Source: Deltaproteobacteria bacterium (GTDB lineage: Bacteria; Myxococcota_A; Polyangia; Polyangiales; Houyiibacteriaceae). Taken from it: a DNA stretch of 64,000 nucleotides. A model generated the notes under the pieces. It searched no databases and had not been told where the DNA came from. It saw nothing but the letters and a program-made list of their open reading frames with translations. The position numbers and the translations under genes are program-made. Location: the NCBI GenBank assembly GCA_004283055.1, contig SHLP01000001.1, positions 1 through 64,000 of the forward strand, read 5' to 3'. Below are positions 8,818 to 17,490 of the stretch, one piece after another (the stretch's first letter is position 1; each line of letters starts with the position of its first letter).

Positions 8818-10055
8818 GCCTTGCTGCCTGGCTCCAAGAACCCGATGCCCATCATGAAGCGGGCCATCTCGGTCAGGTACTCGCCGCGGTCGAGGTGGAT
8901 GCTGTGGCTACCCGGGAACCAATGCATCCGACAGCGCTGCCAATGGTCCCATAGGAGCCTCGAATGTTTGGGAGGGGCGAGCCGGTCGCCCGCGCCGCCG
9001 ACGATCATCAGCCGTTCGCGGGGCAAGAGCGCAGGATAGGTGAGCGGGCAACTCACGGCGAGGAGACGGCGCGCGTTGGTCGAGCTCAGGCGCGATGCCC
9101 TGAGTGCAGCTCGCATCAGTGCGCCAAGTGGCTGCCACTCCAAAACCAAGTCTGCCACGCTGATGATCGGCACGTTTGGCAGCGCAAAGGCCAAGTTGGG
9201 TTCCACGCTCGCGAGCATCGAGGAAATGAAGCCACCTAGGCTGAGGCCGGTCACGCCAACTTGCTCCACCCCTTGTTCGCGCTGAAGCCAATTTAGGAGA
9301 ATCCTGAAATCGAAGACGGACTGCGCGACTGCCTCGTTGAATCGAGATGTGCCACCCGCGAAAAATCCATGTCCCGAAAACGGCGAGAAGCGCGTTTGTC
9401 GAGGACCGTGAAAAGGGAGCGTGAACAAGGCGATGTCGCAGCCCATCCGATAGAACCAAGGGAGTGCGAAGAACCACTCGTTGATGAGATACCCTTCCGC
9501 GGTGAATCCGTGAATCGCCACGATCGTGGGACGCGGCCCGTCGCGGTGCCGCGTCATGCGCGCGAACGCGACGCGGTTGCCATCGTGTCGCAGATACGGC
9601 CCGTGCTGGTTGGGGTGAATGGGCTGGAACGGACTGTCGAAGCGCAAGACCTCACACACACCGTCGTCTGGTTCGAAGCGGGGAAACCAGCGCCCGCGCT
9701 CAGCGCGAACGCGGACGCCCGACGGTGGGTCCTTGAAGAAAAGGCTCGGGTCGCCCGATTCCGCCATCTCTGCATACAAGGCCGCATCGCGCATGGATCG
9801 GCGAAGCTCGACCGGATTGAAGCCGAACGGAATTGCCGTCGACCCGACCATCGTGCCAAAGATCGCCCTCACGACATGGTCGAACGCCGCGGCAGCCCCG
9901 ATCTGCGCGCGATCGGCGCGGGCAAGATCGAACTTCTCGGAGGTCCGGGCGAAGTCGTCATCGAGATGCTCCCACCAATGCCCGCTCGGCACGATTGGGG
10001 CCTCTCTCTCGTACGACTCGTGCACAATCCGAGAGACGACCGCGGAGTCTTCCAT
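8814..10055 (-). CDS. Alpha/beta hydrolase, ABHD18-like
   Basis: A 413-residue protein with an unusually long N-terminal region before the hydrolase core. The oxyanion-hole region is VAIHGFTAEG near residue 180 and the nucleophile elbow is GLSLGG near residue 270. The late His-containing segment FPGSHSIHLDRGEYL near the C-terminus can supply the catalytic base. Overall organisation fits the abhydrolase-18 family. Translational coupling to WS/DGAT suggests a lipase or esterase working on the same lipid pool, either mobilising or remodelling storage esters; the substrate is inferred only. Confidence 0.75.
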   Translation of the reverse strand: MEDSAVVSRIVHESYEREAPIVPSGHWWEHLDDDFARTSEKFDLARADRAQIGAAAAFDHVVRAIFGTMVGSTAIPFGFNPVELRRSMRDAALYAEMAESGDPSLFFKDPPSGVRVRAERGRWFPRFEPDDGVCEVLRFDSPFQPIHPNQHGPYLRHDGNRVAFARMTRHRDGPRPTIVAIHGFTAEGYLINEWFFALPWFYRMGCDIALFTLPFHGPRQTRFSPFSGHGFFAGGTSRFNEAVAQSVFDFRILLNWLQREQGVEQVGVTGLSLGGFISSMLASVEPNLAFALPNVPIISVADLVLEWQPLGALMRAALRASRLSSTNARRLLAVSCPLTYPALLPRERLMIVGGAGDRLAPPKHSRLLWDHWQRCRMHWFPGSHSIHLDRGEYLTEMARFMMGIGFLEPGSKA

Positions 10056-10200
10056 CGACGTACCCTAACCCTTTTGAGCGCCGATGGGATCAGGCTTTCG
10101 TGGCAGATTCCGGAGACCCGTCCAGGCCAAGGCGACGATGTGACCCGCGCCCTCGCGATGAAGGGATTCGGACCAACCTCCCATCTGCTATAGAGGTGGG

Positions 10201-10872
10201 GTGCCTCGGCTTTTTTGGGTTTGCTTGCGCCTAGCCGCGGTTGGGGTTCTCGGAGTCACCGCGATTCCCGGCCCCGCTGCTGCGCAGGGCACGACTGAGG
10301 TCGAGGTCATCAGCGAGCCACCGCCGCAGGCCGAGCCGCCGCAGGCCGAGCCGCTGCCCTCGGAGCCGCCGCCCGATGAGGTCCCGCCTGCACCGCCTCC
10401 GCCCGAGCTCGATAAGCCAAAAGAGCCGCTGGGGCATCTTCGTGTTGGCGGTGGCGTCGGCTTGGGCTTCGCCAATGATCTCATCGTGGTCGGCCTGTCA
10501 CCCCAAGTTTCGTACATCATCAAAAAGATCGTCGAACCCGGCGTGTCGATTCGCTACCAGTTCACCAGGGACAAGGTTCCCATCGAACCGGTCACCTGGC
10601 ATACCTACGGCGCCTCGCTCTTCGTTCGCGTCTTTCCGATTCAACAGCTCTTCCTCCTGGTCGAGGGCGAGGTCATCAACACCGGCAGGAAACAAGCCGG
10701 TATCCGTTTCCCGAGGGAGACGTATGGAAACTTGCTGCTCGGCGGTGGGTTCATGATAGGCCTCGCCAAGGGCGTGTTCGTTGCGTCGTCTTTGAAGGTT
10801 CCGGTCTTGAGAAACCCGTTTTACCCGACCGCCTTCCCGATCATCTCGGTCGGCGGCGGCTACGGCTTCTGA
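10201..10872 (+). CDS. Exported proline-rich outer-membrane protein
   Basis: A 223-residue protein starting at a GTG with GAGGTGGG just upstream. A signal peptide of about 29 residues ending in AAAQG is followed by a Pro/Glu-rich linker (about residues 39-78) containing a repeated PPQAE unit, then a glycine- and aromatic-rich barrel-like domain that ends in GGGYGF with terminal Phe. The layout, a rigid periplasmic spacer plus a small beta-barrel, is common in deltaproteobacterial envelope proteins of unknown function. It is a single gene, convergent with the next one and separated from it by a strong hairpin. Confidence 0.65.
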   Translation: MPRLFWVCLRLAAVGVLGVTAIPGPAAAQGTTEVEVISEPPPQAEPPQAEPLPSEPPPDEVPPAPPPPELDKPKEPLGHLRVGGGVGLGFANDLIVVGLSPQVSYIIKKIVEPGVSIRYQFTRDKVPIEPVTWHTYGASLFVRVFPIQQLFLLVEGEVINTGRKQAGIRFPRETYGNLLLGGGFMIGLAKGVFVASSLKVPVLRNPFYPTAFPIISVGGGYGF

Positions 10873-10912
10873 CTGAGCGCACGACACCCCTCCGCGAACG
10901 AACCGGGGCAAG

Positions 10913-10945
10913 GCCCCGTGACGGCCAAAGGCCGTTTTACGGGGC
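10913..10945. terminator. Bidirectional hairpin between convergent genes
   Basis: Outer arms GCCCCGT (10913-10919) and ACGGGGC (10939-10945) enclose inner arms ACGGCC (10921-10926) and GGCCGT (10930-10935) with loop AAA and a TTTT after the inner stem. It overlaps the stop codon of the minus-strand gene ending at 10937 and can terminate transcription arriving from either side. Confidence 0.65.
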
Positions 10946-12067
10946 GCCGTCGAAAAGGTCTTGGAAGCGGCTGGGCTCGTGTCGGCCAAACACGAGGGTT
11001 TCCAGGATGCCGATGCCGATCTTGTCGCCCATCTTCGCGCGCACGACGTTGTGCACGTGGATGGAGCAGTATTCGTCAGGCTCCACCTCGTCGAGCTTCC
11101 AGCTTTCGTAGCCGATTTCGAGCTCGTCCCGCCACACCGCGTGCCCCCACTCGGGATGCTGGTAGCCGATGCCCATCATCTGGAATCGAAAGATCGGCTC
11201 CAGCTCCAGGTCTAGCTTGGTCCCGTCGCGCTTCACGAAGCCCAGGGTCGCGCTTTGAGGCCAGCGGGTACCGCTTCGCCACTGGATCGCGTGGCTTGCC
11301 GACGCCATGATCTCCTCGTCGGCTTGGACCACGTCGCTCGGCACCTCCTCGTCTTCACCGTAGGTCTTCACGATGGAGGCGGAGAGCTCCTGTGCATGTC
11401 CGTCCGGCAACTCTCGGGTGAGGAAGTGCGTGCAGAATCCGTCGAAGTGAATCGGCGACCAGATCCAATAAACGGCCGGGTCGGTGGTCAGTCTGCTCGG
11501 GGCGCCCTCTTCGAATTCACCGACGGGACGCATCCCCCAGGACTTGTCCCGAAGGCCGATGACCTCGCTGCGCGAGACTTCGAAACGTCGGCCCTTGATC
11601 ACGAAGTACCCCTCCCAAGTCCCCAGCTGCGTGAAGCGCTGGGTGTCCATGATGAGACGGTTCCCATCGTACATGAGGTTCTTCGGCTCTTGCACCGGGG
11701 GCGCTTTTGCGTGAAAGGTCAGGTCGCATTCAACCTCGGTTTCGTTCGGCTCGATACGCAGCCGGATTCGCCGCATTGGCTTGAGCACCTCGACCTTCAG
11801 CGGCCCGGCACTCGAGTCCATGGGATTGTCGGCGATACGGCGAGACGCGTGAAACGAATGCTGGACGCCATCGACGGCCACGCTGAAGTGCGCATCCTGA
11901 ACGAAGCGATTCGGGTACCGCCCAAAGCCAGCCTCGAACAAGAACGTACCCGATTTATCGAAACCGTTGAACCAATAGCGGTCATACGCATTGCGATTGA
12001 CGATGCCCGTTTGGTTGATCGGATATGCAACCTGATGAATCAAGTAGTCGTCGAAATCGGTGATCAT
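10937..12067 (-). CDS. Lipocalin-like (AttH/DUF7064-type) protein
   Basis: A 376-residue cytosolic protein starting at the ATG at 12067, which has GGAGG 6 bases upstream; an earlier start is less likely. It is rich in short beta-strand segments with paired aromatic residues (YWFNGF, FLFEAGFGRYPN, WGMRPVG, VYWIWSPIHFDGF). These are the signature of the AttH/DUF7064-like two-domain lipocalin-fold proteins common in bacteria that degrade steroids and terpenoids. No catalytic residues are evident. It is the last gene of a three-gene operon with an acyl-CoA racemase and an APH-type kinase, suggesting a role in handling a hydrophobic CoA-linked substrate. Family naming is from memory of pattern and is tentative. 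Confidence 0.6.
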   Translation of the reverse strand: MITDFDDYLIHQVAYPINQTGIVNRNAYDRYWFNGFDKSGTFLFEAGFGRYPNRFVQDAHFSVAVDGVQHSFHASRRIADNPMDSSAGPLKVEVLKPMRRIRLRIEPNETEVECDLTFHAKAPPVQEPKNLMYDGNRLIMDTQRFTQLGTWEGYFVIKGRRFEVSRSEVIGLRDKSWGMRPVGEFEEGAPSRLTTDPAVYWIWSPIHFDGFCTHFLTRELPDGHAQELSASIVKTYGEDEEVPSDVVQADEEIMASASHAIQWRSGTRWPQSATLGFVKRDGTKLDLELEPIFRFQMMGIGYQHPEWGHAVWRDELEIGYESWKLDEVEPDEYCSIHVHNVVRAKMGDKIGIGILETLVFGRHEPSRFQDLFDGAP

Positions 12068-12080
12068 AGTCGCCTCCGCG

Positions 12081-13181
12081 TTAGGGCAGCGTGACCCCAC
12101 AGGCACGCAGGATCTCTTCGGTGTCGGCGCCGCGTTCCCTGGCTGGAGTGGGGTCAGCCGGCTTGGTTCGGGAGAAGCGTGGAGCCGCCACCGCGTGCTT
12201 TATCCCGTCGATCTCGACGAACGAGCGTCGCGCGACGCTGTGTTCGTGCTCGAACGTTTCTGCGGCTGCGAGGACCGGCGCGAAGCAGGCGTCGCTTCCC
12301 TCGAAGATTTCGCACCATTGATCACGGGTCTTTTGACGGAACACGTCTTCGAGCGTCGGTCGGAGCTCGTTCCATTTGGCGGGGTTCAAGTGCTCTCCGA
12401 CCTTGGGGGCGCTGTCCGCAAGGCCGAGCTTCTCGATGAGCTCCTTGTAGAACTGCGGCTCGAGCGCGCCGATGGACACGTACTTGCCGTCGCCGGTCTC
12501 GTAGACGTCGTAGAAGGCAGCGCCCGAGTCGAGAAGATTTTCGCCGCGCTTGTCAGACCAAAAACCCTGTTGCATGCCTGCGTAGATGCTCGCCATCAGT
12601 GCTGCGACACCGTCCACCATGGCTGCGTCGACGACTTGCCCCTTTCCGGACTTCTGGGCCTCCAAGAGCGCACTGACTACACCAAACGCGAGCAACAAAC
12701 CGCCGCCGCCGAAGTCGCCGACCAGGTTCAGGGGAACCGTCGGGCGCTCACCTTTTCTGCCGATGGCGTGCAGGGCGCCTGCCAGGGAGATGTAGTTGAT
12801 GTCGTGTCCCGCCCGCTTGGCCCAGGGGCCGTCTTGTCCCCAGCCGGTCATGCGCCCGAACACGAGTCGGGGGTTCGCTTCCATGCATACGTCGGGACCG
12901 ATGCCGAGCCGCTCCATGACGCCTGGGCGAAAGCCTTCGATGAGCGCGTCGGCGGTCGCGACGAGCTTCAGCAGGGCATCTTTGTGATCGGGCTTCTTCA
13001 AATCGAGCGTGATGCTCTTCTTGCCGCGGCTCATGACGTCGAAGTTCGCCTGCAAGAAAGAGGGCTCGGGTCGGCCGACGCGAATGACTTCGGCACCGAG
13101 GTCCGACAACAACATGCCGGCAAAAGGGCAAGGCCCGATGCCTTCGATTTCAACGATTCGAACTCCGTCGAGTGGACCCAT
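12081..13181 (-). CDS. Alpha-methylacyl-CoA racemase, CaiB/BaiF type III
   Basis: A 366-residue family III CoA-transferase fold enzyme. GPCPFAGMLLSDLGAEVIRV at the N-terminus is the typical interlaced-fold start, and the GHDINYISLAGAL segment near residue 125 carries the racemase His; VGDFGGGG near residue 155 carries the catalytic Asp. These match AMACR rather than formyl-CoA transferase. AMACR inverts the alpha-methyl centre of branched acyl-CoAs such as pristanoyl-CoA or sterol side-chain CoA esters before beta-oxidation. The ATG at 13181 is chosen over TTG at 13187 because GGAG lies 8 bases upstream of the former. It begins 2 bases after the stop of the kinase gene. Confidence 0.88.
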   Translation of the reverse strand: MGPLDGVRIVEIEGIGPCPFAGMLLSDLGAEVIRVGRPEPSFLQANFDVMSRGKKSITLDLKKPDHKDALLKLVATADALIEGFRPGVMERLGIGPDVCMEANPRLVFGRMTGWGQDGPWAKRAGHDINYISLAGALHAIGRKGERPTVPLNLVGDFGGGGLLLAFGVVSALLEAQKSGKGQVVDAAMVDGVAALMASIYAGMQQGFWSDKRGENLLDSGAAFYDVYETGDGKYVSIGALEPQFYKELIEKLGLADSAPKVGEHLNPAKWNELRPTLEDVFRQKTRDQWCEIFEGSDACFAPVLAAAETFEHEHSVARRSFVEIDGIKHAVAAPRFSRTKPADPTPARERGADTEEILRACGVTLP

Positions 13182-13183
13182 GT

Positions 13184-14302
13184 TCAAAGCTCCGATAGTG
13201 CGCGCCGCAAAGTGATTGATGCGAGGTTTTCGTAGTCGAACTCGTTCTCTTCATCAATGATTTCGATCTGCTTCATGTACTGCCCGACGCGCGCCATGTT
13301 CATCGAGAAGCGCGTGAGGGCCAAAATGAAATAATAGTCGAAGTTGGCCGGGCTGTGGCCCGTCGATTCGGTCCATCGATCAATCGATTCGTCCTTGCCC
13401 GGAAACCCCGGGAGTCGATCGAGCTCGAGGCCTTCACTGAAGCAGCGGTCCGAGGCGAGCCACCAGGCGAGGTCCTGAACCGGGTCGCCGAGCCTTGCCA
13501 TCTCCCAGTCGAGCACAGCGACGCATTCGACGCCGTCGAAGATCTGGTTCGCGAGGCGCGAGTCGCCCCAGCACAGGGCGACCGGTTGCGCATCGGGCCT
13601 ATCCGACTCCAGAAATTCGAGCGCCCGAGCGATATCGGGGTGCCGGGACGCCTCCATGCCCCAGCGAAAGTACTCTTGCCAGTAGTCGAGCTGCTGATCG
13701 AGAGCTGTTTCGCCGCGCGTGGGCTCAGCCAGGAAATCAAATCCAAGCGCCTTCCAGTCCAGGCGATGAATACGGCACATGGCCTCGAAGCCGTTCCACC
13801 AAATCGCAGTCCGCTCCTCGGGGGAGGTTTCCTCCGCGATCCAGCCTTCGTCATGCATCGGGGGATTATCGGTCGGGATGCGTCCTTCGATGCGTGCCAT
13901 CACGTAGAAGGGAACGCCGAGAACCGATTTGCTCGGTTCGAACCAACGCACGCGGGGCACCGGTACATCGGTTTCCTCGAGAAGCTGCAGCACCTTCGCC
14001 TGGAGCCCGACGTCGTAGTACGGAAACATGACGTATTCTTCGGGCTCCAACCTAGCGACTAAACCCTCGCGAAGCTCGACTCCGTCCTTCGGGTAGACGA
14101 GATCGAAGAGGAGGGTGTCGCTCGAAAAACCCGTGCTCAGCGGTGAGTCGAGATCTTCGATGCGAATGTCCTCCGCGGGGACAGAGACCCTGGGGGCGAG
14201 CCAGGCCTTCAACGCGTGCGCCGTTTGTTCGAGATCTCGCTCTTCGTCTGCAAAGGCCATCGCTACCTCGTGCGCATTTGACTCGCCGCGCGGCTCTGTC
14301 AT
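13184..14302 (-). CDS. APH-type phosphotransferase (ACAD10/11-LvaA-like)
   Basis: A 372-residue kinase-fold protein. The catalytic loop is CWGDSRLANQIF near residue 245 and the metal-binding DWE is in VLDWEMARLGDP near residue 265, which is the aminoglycoside phosphotransferase/choline-kinase signature. The flanking sequence, including LAWWLASDRCF and the acidic N-terminal region, is that of the family related to the kinase domain of human ACAD10/11 and bacterial LvaA, which phosphorylates 4-hydroxyacyl-CoA. It is the first gene of the operon with the acyl-CoA racemase, supporting a fatty-acyl-CoA substrate rather than an antibiotic. Confidence 0.82.
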   Translation of the reverse strand: MTEPRGESNAHEVAMAFADEERDLEQTAHALKAWLAPRVSVPAEDIRIEDLDSPLSTGFSSDTLLFDLVYPKDGVELREGLVARLEPEEYVMFPYYDVGLQAKVLQLLEETDVPVPRVRWFEPSKSVLGVPFYVMARIEGRIPTDNPPMHDEGWIAEETSPEERTAIWWNGFEAMCRIHRLDWKALGFDFLAEPTRGETALDQQLDYWQEYFRWGMEASRHPDIARALEFLESDRPDAQPVALCWGDSRLANQIFDGVECVAVLDWEMARLGDPVQDLAWWLASDRCFSEGLELDRLPGFPGKDESIDRWTESTGHSPANFDYYFILALTRFSMNMARVGQYMKQIEIIDEENEFDYENLASITLRRALSEL

Positions 14303-14356
14303 TTACGTCATTCTGCTGCGGGGGTCGAGTCCCAGTGGCGATCGACTGGGCTGACG

Positions 14357-15589
14357 ATGACCTCTTCCGCGTTGAATGACCCTCTGAGGCTCCCTTGTGG
14401 TGCCACGCTTCCAAATCGCATTGCGAAGGCAGCGATGAGCGAGCATTTGGCGTCGCCGAAGCAGTCGCCGACTCGTGGCCTCGTCCGTCTTTACGAGCGC
14501 TGGTCCGCAGGCGGCGCAGGCCTGTTGATCACCGGCAACGTGATGATCGACAGGACGCACCTCGAAGCGGTTCGCAACGTCGCCATCGCGGCAGACTCGA
14601 AAATCGAGCGCTTCCAAGACTGGGCGGAGGCCGGGACGAGCCGTGGCAACCAGCTTTGGATGCAACTCAACCATCCAGGCCGTCAAACACCGCGTCATCT
14701 CAATCCCGCACCTCGGGCGCCATCGGCGGTCGAGCCGGTCAACCTTTTTCGGCGCGCAAAGGCCTTCGGCAAACCGCATGGGATGGACGAGGCGGAAATC
14801 GGCGAGGCGATTCGGAGCTTTGCGAGTGCGGCGGCGTTTGCCAAGGCCGCGGGTTTCACCGGGGTTCAGGTTCATGGCGCGCACGGCTATCTGGTGAGTC
14901 AATTTCTGTCGCCTCTGACCAATCAGCGCTCGGATCGCTGGGGAGGCTCGCTCGACAACCGTGCCCGATTCGCGCGCAGCGTGTTGGGCGAAATCCGCAA
15001 ATCGGTCGGAGATGATTTTCCGATTGGGATCAAGCTCAACTCGGCCGACTTTCAGCGCGGCGGCTTCAGCGAGGAAGAGTCGATGCGCGTGCTTGGAATG
15101 CTCCAAGAAGATGGAGTCGATCTCGTAGAGATTTCTGGCGGCAGCTACGAGTCGCGCGTCATGCTCGACAAGGTCGAGAGCCAGCGCGAAGCATTCTTCC
15201 TCGACTATGCCCGAAAGGCGCGCGCTGAAGTCGACATCCCGATGATGGTCACCGGAGGCTTCCGCTCTCGTTCGATCATGGAAGATGCGCTTGCAACAGG
15301 CGCGCTCGACGTCGTGGGCATGGCCCGGCCGTTCACGAACGACCCGAGCATCGCGAGAGACTTGCTCGACGGGCGCACCGAACGCGCCGCCGATCCACCG
15401 GTCATGCCCGGGCTCGGCCGACTCGGCGGCACGTCCCAAGCGATGATGAGCGTCGCGCAGATGGGGCTGATGGCACAGGGCAAGAGCCCGTCCCTGCGAC
15501 TCGGCGGTCTAGGCGCCGTGGTTTCAGCGCTGCTCCAGGAGAGCGCAGACCTGTTCAAGCCGAGGCCGTCCCGACGCCGCTCGCCTTGA
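14357..15589 (+). CDS. NADH:flavin oxidoreductase, Old Yellow Enzyme family
   Basis: A 410-residue FMN TIM-barrel enzyme. Visible family motifs are NRIAKAAMSE near the N-terminus, the QLNHPGRQ strand near residue 100, the substrate-binding GVQVHGAHGYLVSQFLSP segment near residue 175 with its His, and the C-terminal phosphate-binding MVTGGFRSR and DVVGMARPF. It would reduce an activated C=C bond using NAD(P)H; substrates in this family include enones and dienoyl-CoAs. It is divergent from the racemase/kinase operon with 54 bases between starts, so shared regulation is possible. No [4Fe-4S] cysteine cluster of the dienoyl-CoA reductase subtype is present. Confidence 0.88.
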   Translation: MTSSALNDPLRLPCGATLPNRIAKAAMSEHLASPKQSPTRGLVRLYERWSAGGAGLLITGNVMIDRTHLEAVRNVAIAADSKIERFQDWAEAGTSRGNQLWMQLNHPGRQTPRHLNPAPRAPSAVEPVNLFRRAKAFGKPHGMDEAEIGEAIRSFASAAAFAKAAGFTGVQVHGAHGYLVSQFLSPLTNQRSDRWGGSLDNRARFARSVLGEIRKSVGDDFPIGIKLNSADFQRGGFSEEESMRVLGMLQEDGVDLVEISGGSYESRVMLDKVESQREAFFLDYARKARAEVDIPMMVTGGFRSRSIMEDALATGALDVVGMARPFTNDPSIARDLLDGRTERAADPPVMPGLGRLGGTSQAMMSVAQMGLMAQGKSPSLRLGGLGAVVSALLQESADLFKPRPSRRRSP

Positions 15590-15620
15590 GCTGTCGGCGC
15601 ATCATGGGTATGCGCCCCTC

Positions 15621-16034
15621 ATGAAGCTCTTCACTGACACGATCACGCTTTCGACGACGAGTGAGCGTGAGCTCGTCGACTTCACCCGTGAAGCTCAGCA
15701 ACTCGTTCGCTCCTCGGGTGTTCAGAGCGGGCTCTGCGCGCTCTACGCACACGGTGCGACCGCAGCGCTGATGATCCAAGAGAACGACGACCCCAACATC
15801 GGGAAAGACGTCGTGAGCTGCCTCGACAAGCTCATCCCCAAGGGCGTCTGGCTCCACGATCGCATCGACGGGAACGGCGCTTCCCACATCCAGGCGGGCC
15901 TGATTGGGCCGAGTGAGTCGATTCCGATTCGCGGGGGTACCCTGGATCTATCGACTTGGCAGAATGTCTTCTTCTGCGAGCTCGACGGGCCGCGCCGGAA
16001 GAGGACGGTTGCGGTCACCATCGTCGGGGACTGA
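15621..16034 (+). CDS. yjbQ: YjbQ/UPF0047 family protein
   Basis: A 137-residue protein matching the full length of the YjbQ family. Diagnostic segments are YAHGATAALMIQENDDPN, the HDRIDGNGASHIQAGLIG segment with two conserved His and the C-terminal GTWQ-like LSTWQNVFFCELDGPR. YjbQ proteins form trimers and bind a metal through these His and Asp residues; E. coli YjbQ shows weak thiamine-phosphate synthase activity, but the physiological role is unsettled. It is a single gene convergent with the TauE-type exporter, with only 3 bases between stops. Confidence 0.9.
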   Translation: MKLFTDTITLSTTSERELVDFTREAQQLVRSSGVQSGLCALYAHGATAALMIQENDDPNIGKDVVSCLDKLIPKGVWLHDRIDGNGASHIQAGLIGPSESIPIRGGTLDLSTWQNVFFCELDGPRRKRTVAVTIVGD

Positions 16035-16037
16035 GCC

Positions 16038-16769
16038 TCAGTAGACGCTGGAGACAATGAGGTAGACGGCGAGCACCGCGAGAACGAGCTGAAACCAAAA
16101 TACGAAGCGCTCTTTGGAGATCCGGCTCAATAAGTGCTTACCGAAGTAGGTGCCGCCGATCACCGAAACAGCCAGGCCAGCGAGAAGAGGCGCGTATGGG
16201 ATGTAGTCGAAGCTCAGCGCCAAAAATGCCGGGATCTTCAGCAAGTGAAGCCAGGTTTGGCAGACCGCCTTGGTCGCGATGACCTGTTCGTTGTCAAAGT
16301 CGTCGCGGAGGAAAAAGGGCGCCAAGAACGGGCCCGTCGCGCCGACGAAAATCGCGAGCAGCCCCGCCGCGAGACCGAGAAACCCGTACGACCAAACCGG
16401 CGGGTTCCGAAGCTTCGGTTTGTATCGTCGCCACAGCAAAAAGAGCAGGATGAACCCGCCGATCCATGCGCGGAACCACGTCAGCGTCAGGTCCGCCCAG
16501 ATGTTCGCCGCGACGGCCACGCCCAGGACGGCCGGAAGCATGAACGCGAAGAAGATCGGCCAATGGACGTGTCGGCGAAAGGCCCACGTTCGCGTCCAAT
16601 TGGAGGCCAGCTGGACGACCCCGTGCAGGGGCACGACCACGGGCGCCGGGAGGAGTGCGGTCATCACGCCGAGGAGCGTGACTCCCCCGGCCATCCCGAG
16701 AATTCCCGAGATAGTGGCGGTGATGAAGCAGGCGATCACGAGGACGACGACCGTCACCACCTCCAACAT
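16038..16769 (-). CDS. TauE/SafE-family sulfite/organosulfonate exporter
   Basis: A 243-residue membrane protein with about eight hydrophobic helices. The N-terminal repeat has the ISGILGMAGGVTLLGVMTALLP-type segment (glycine-rich, followed by the PVVVPLHGVVQLASN stretch) and the second half repeats it with GATGPFLAPFFL, as in the TauE/SafE (DUF81) family. Members export sulfite, sulfoacetate or taurine-derived anions. It opens a block of sulfur genes reaching to 21394, which fits export of sulfite produced by persulfide oxidation. Confidence 0.88.
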   Translation of the reverse strand: MLEVVTVVVLVIACFITATISGILGMAGGVTLLGVMTALLPAPVVVPLHGVVQLASNWTRTWAFRRHVHWPIFFAFMLPAVLGVAVAANIWADLTLTWFRAWIGGFILLFLLWRRYKPKLRNPPVWSYGFLGLAAGLLAIFVGATGPFLAPFFLRDDFDNEQVIATKAVCQTWLHLLKIPAFLALSFDYIPYAPLLAGLAVSVIGGTYFGKHLLSRISKERFVFWFQLVLAVLAVYLIVSSVY

Positions 16770-16834
16770 CCGCAGAGGCTAGCACCCCTTTTGGACTTGT
16801 GCTCCATCGGCAAGATGGGTATTCGACCCGACGC

Positions 16835-17485
16835 ATGCCCAAGCGCGTTCTTCGTTTTCATTTCGATTTCATCTCGCCGTACAGCTACCTGGCCTGGCAA
16901 ACGCTCGGCCCCTTCGCCGAAGCGCACGAGCTGCGCGTGGAGCCCAAGCCCACGCTGTTTGCCGGCCTGCTAAACGAGTTTGGCCACAAGGGGCCGGCCG
17001 AGATCGAGCCCAAACGGATTTACATGTTCAAGGACTGCCTCCGGGCCGCGGCGCAGCTCGGTGTGCCCTTCGCGCCCGTCTTCTCCCATCCGTTCAATCC
17101 CCTGCCGTCGCTTCGCGCGACGCTGCTCGAGATGGACGAGCAGACCCGAGAGCGTCTGATAACGGACTTGTTTCGCGCAACCTGGGCGGAGAGTCGGGAT
17201 GTGAGCTCGGCCGAAGTCGTCGCTGAAGTTTGCGCCGGCGCCGGCGTCCCAGACGCCCTCGAGCGCATTCGGGACCCGGAAATCAAGCAGCGCCTCTTCG
17301 AGGCCGGTCGAGAAGCCATCGAGGGCGGCGTCTTCGGTGTTCCGACGATGATCGTCGACGATGAGCTTTTCTGGGGGACAGACAGTTTCCCGCACCTCGC
17401 GCGCTATCTCCGCGGCGACGACCCCGTTCGGCTCGAGGACGTGGAAGCCTGGCGTGCGGTCCCTGCCTCCGCGCGGCGAACCTAG
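16835..17485 (+). CDS. DsbA-family 2-hydroxychromene-2-carboxylate isomerase-like
   Basis: A 216-residue thioredoxin-fold protein starting MPKRVLRFHFDFISPYSYLA; the FDFISPYSYLAW segment with Ser in place of the redox Cys is the kappa-class GST/HCCA isomerase signature, and GVFGVPTMIVDDELFWG near residue 170 carries the conserved cis-Pro. These glutathione-dependent enzymes isomerise aromatic-degradation intermediates or act as generic transferases. Placed between a sulfite exporter and a persulfide dioxygenase, it may be part of glutathione metabolism here. I use the ATG at 16835 because the family N-terminus begins right after it. Confidence 0.85.
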   Translation: MPKRVLRFHFDFISPYSYLAWQTLGPFAEAHELRVEPKPTLFAGLLNEFGHKGPAEIEPKRIYMFKDCLRAAAQLGVPFAPVFSHPFNPLPSLRATLLEMDEQTRERLITDLFRATWAESRDVSSAEVVAEVCAGAGVPDALERIRDPEIKQRLFEAGREAIEGGVFGVPTMIVDDELFWGTDSFPHLARYLRGDDPVRLEDVEAWRAVPASARRT

Positions 17486-17490
17486 CCGTC

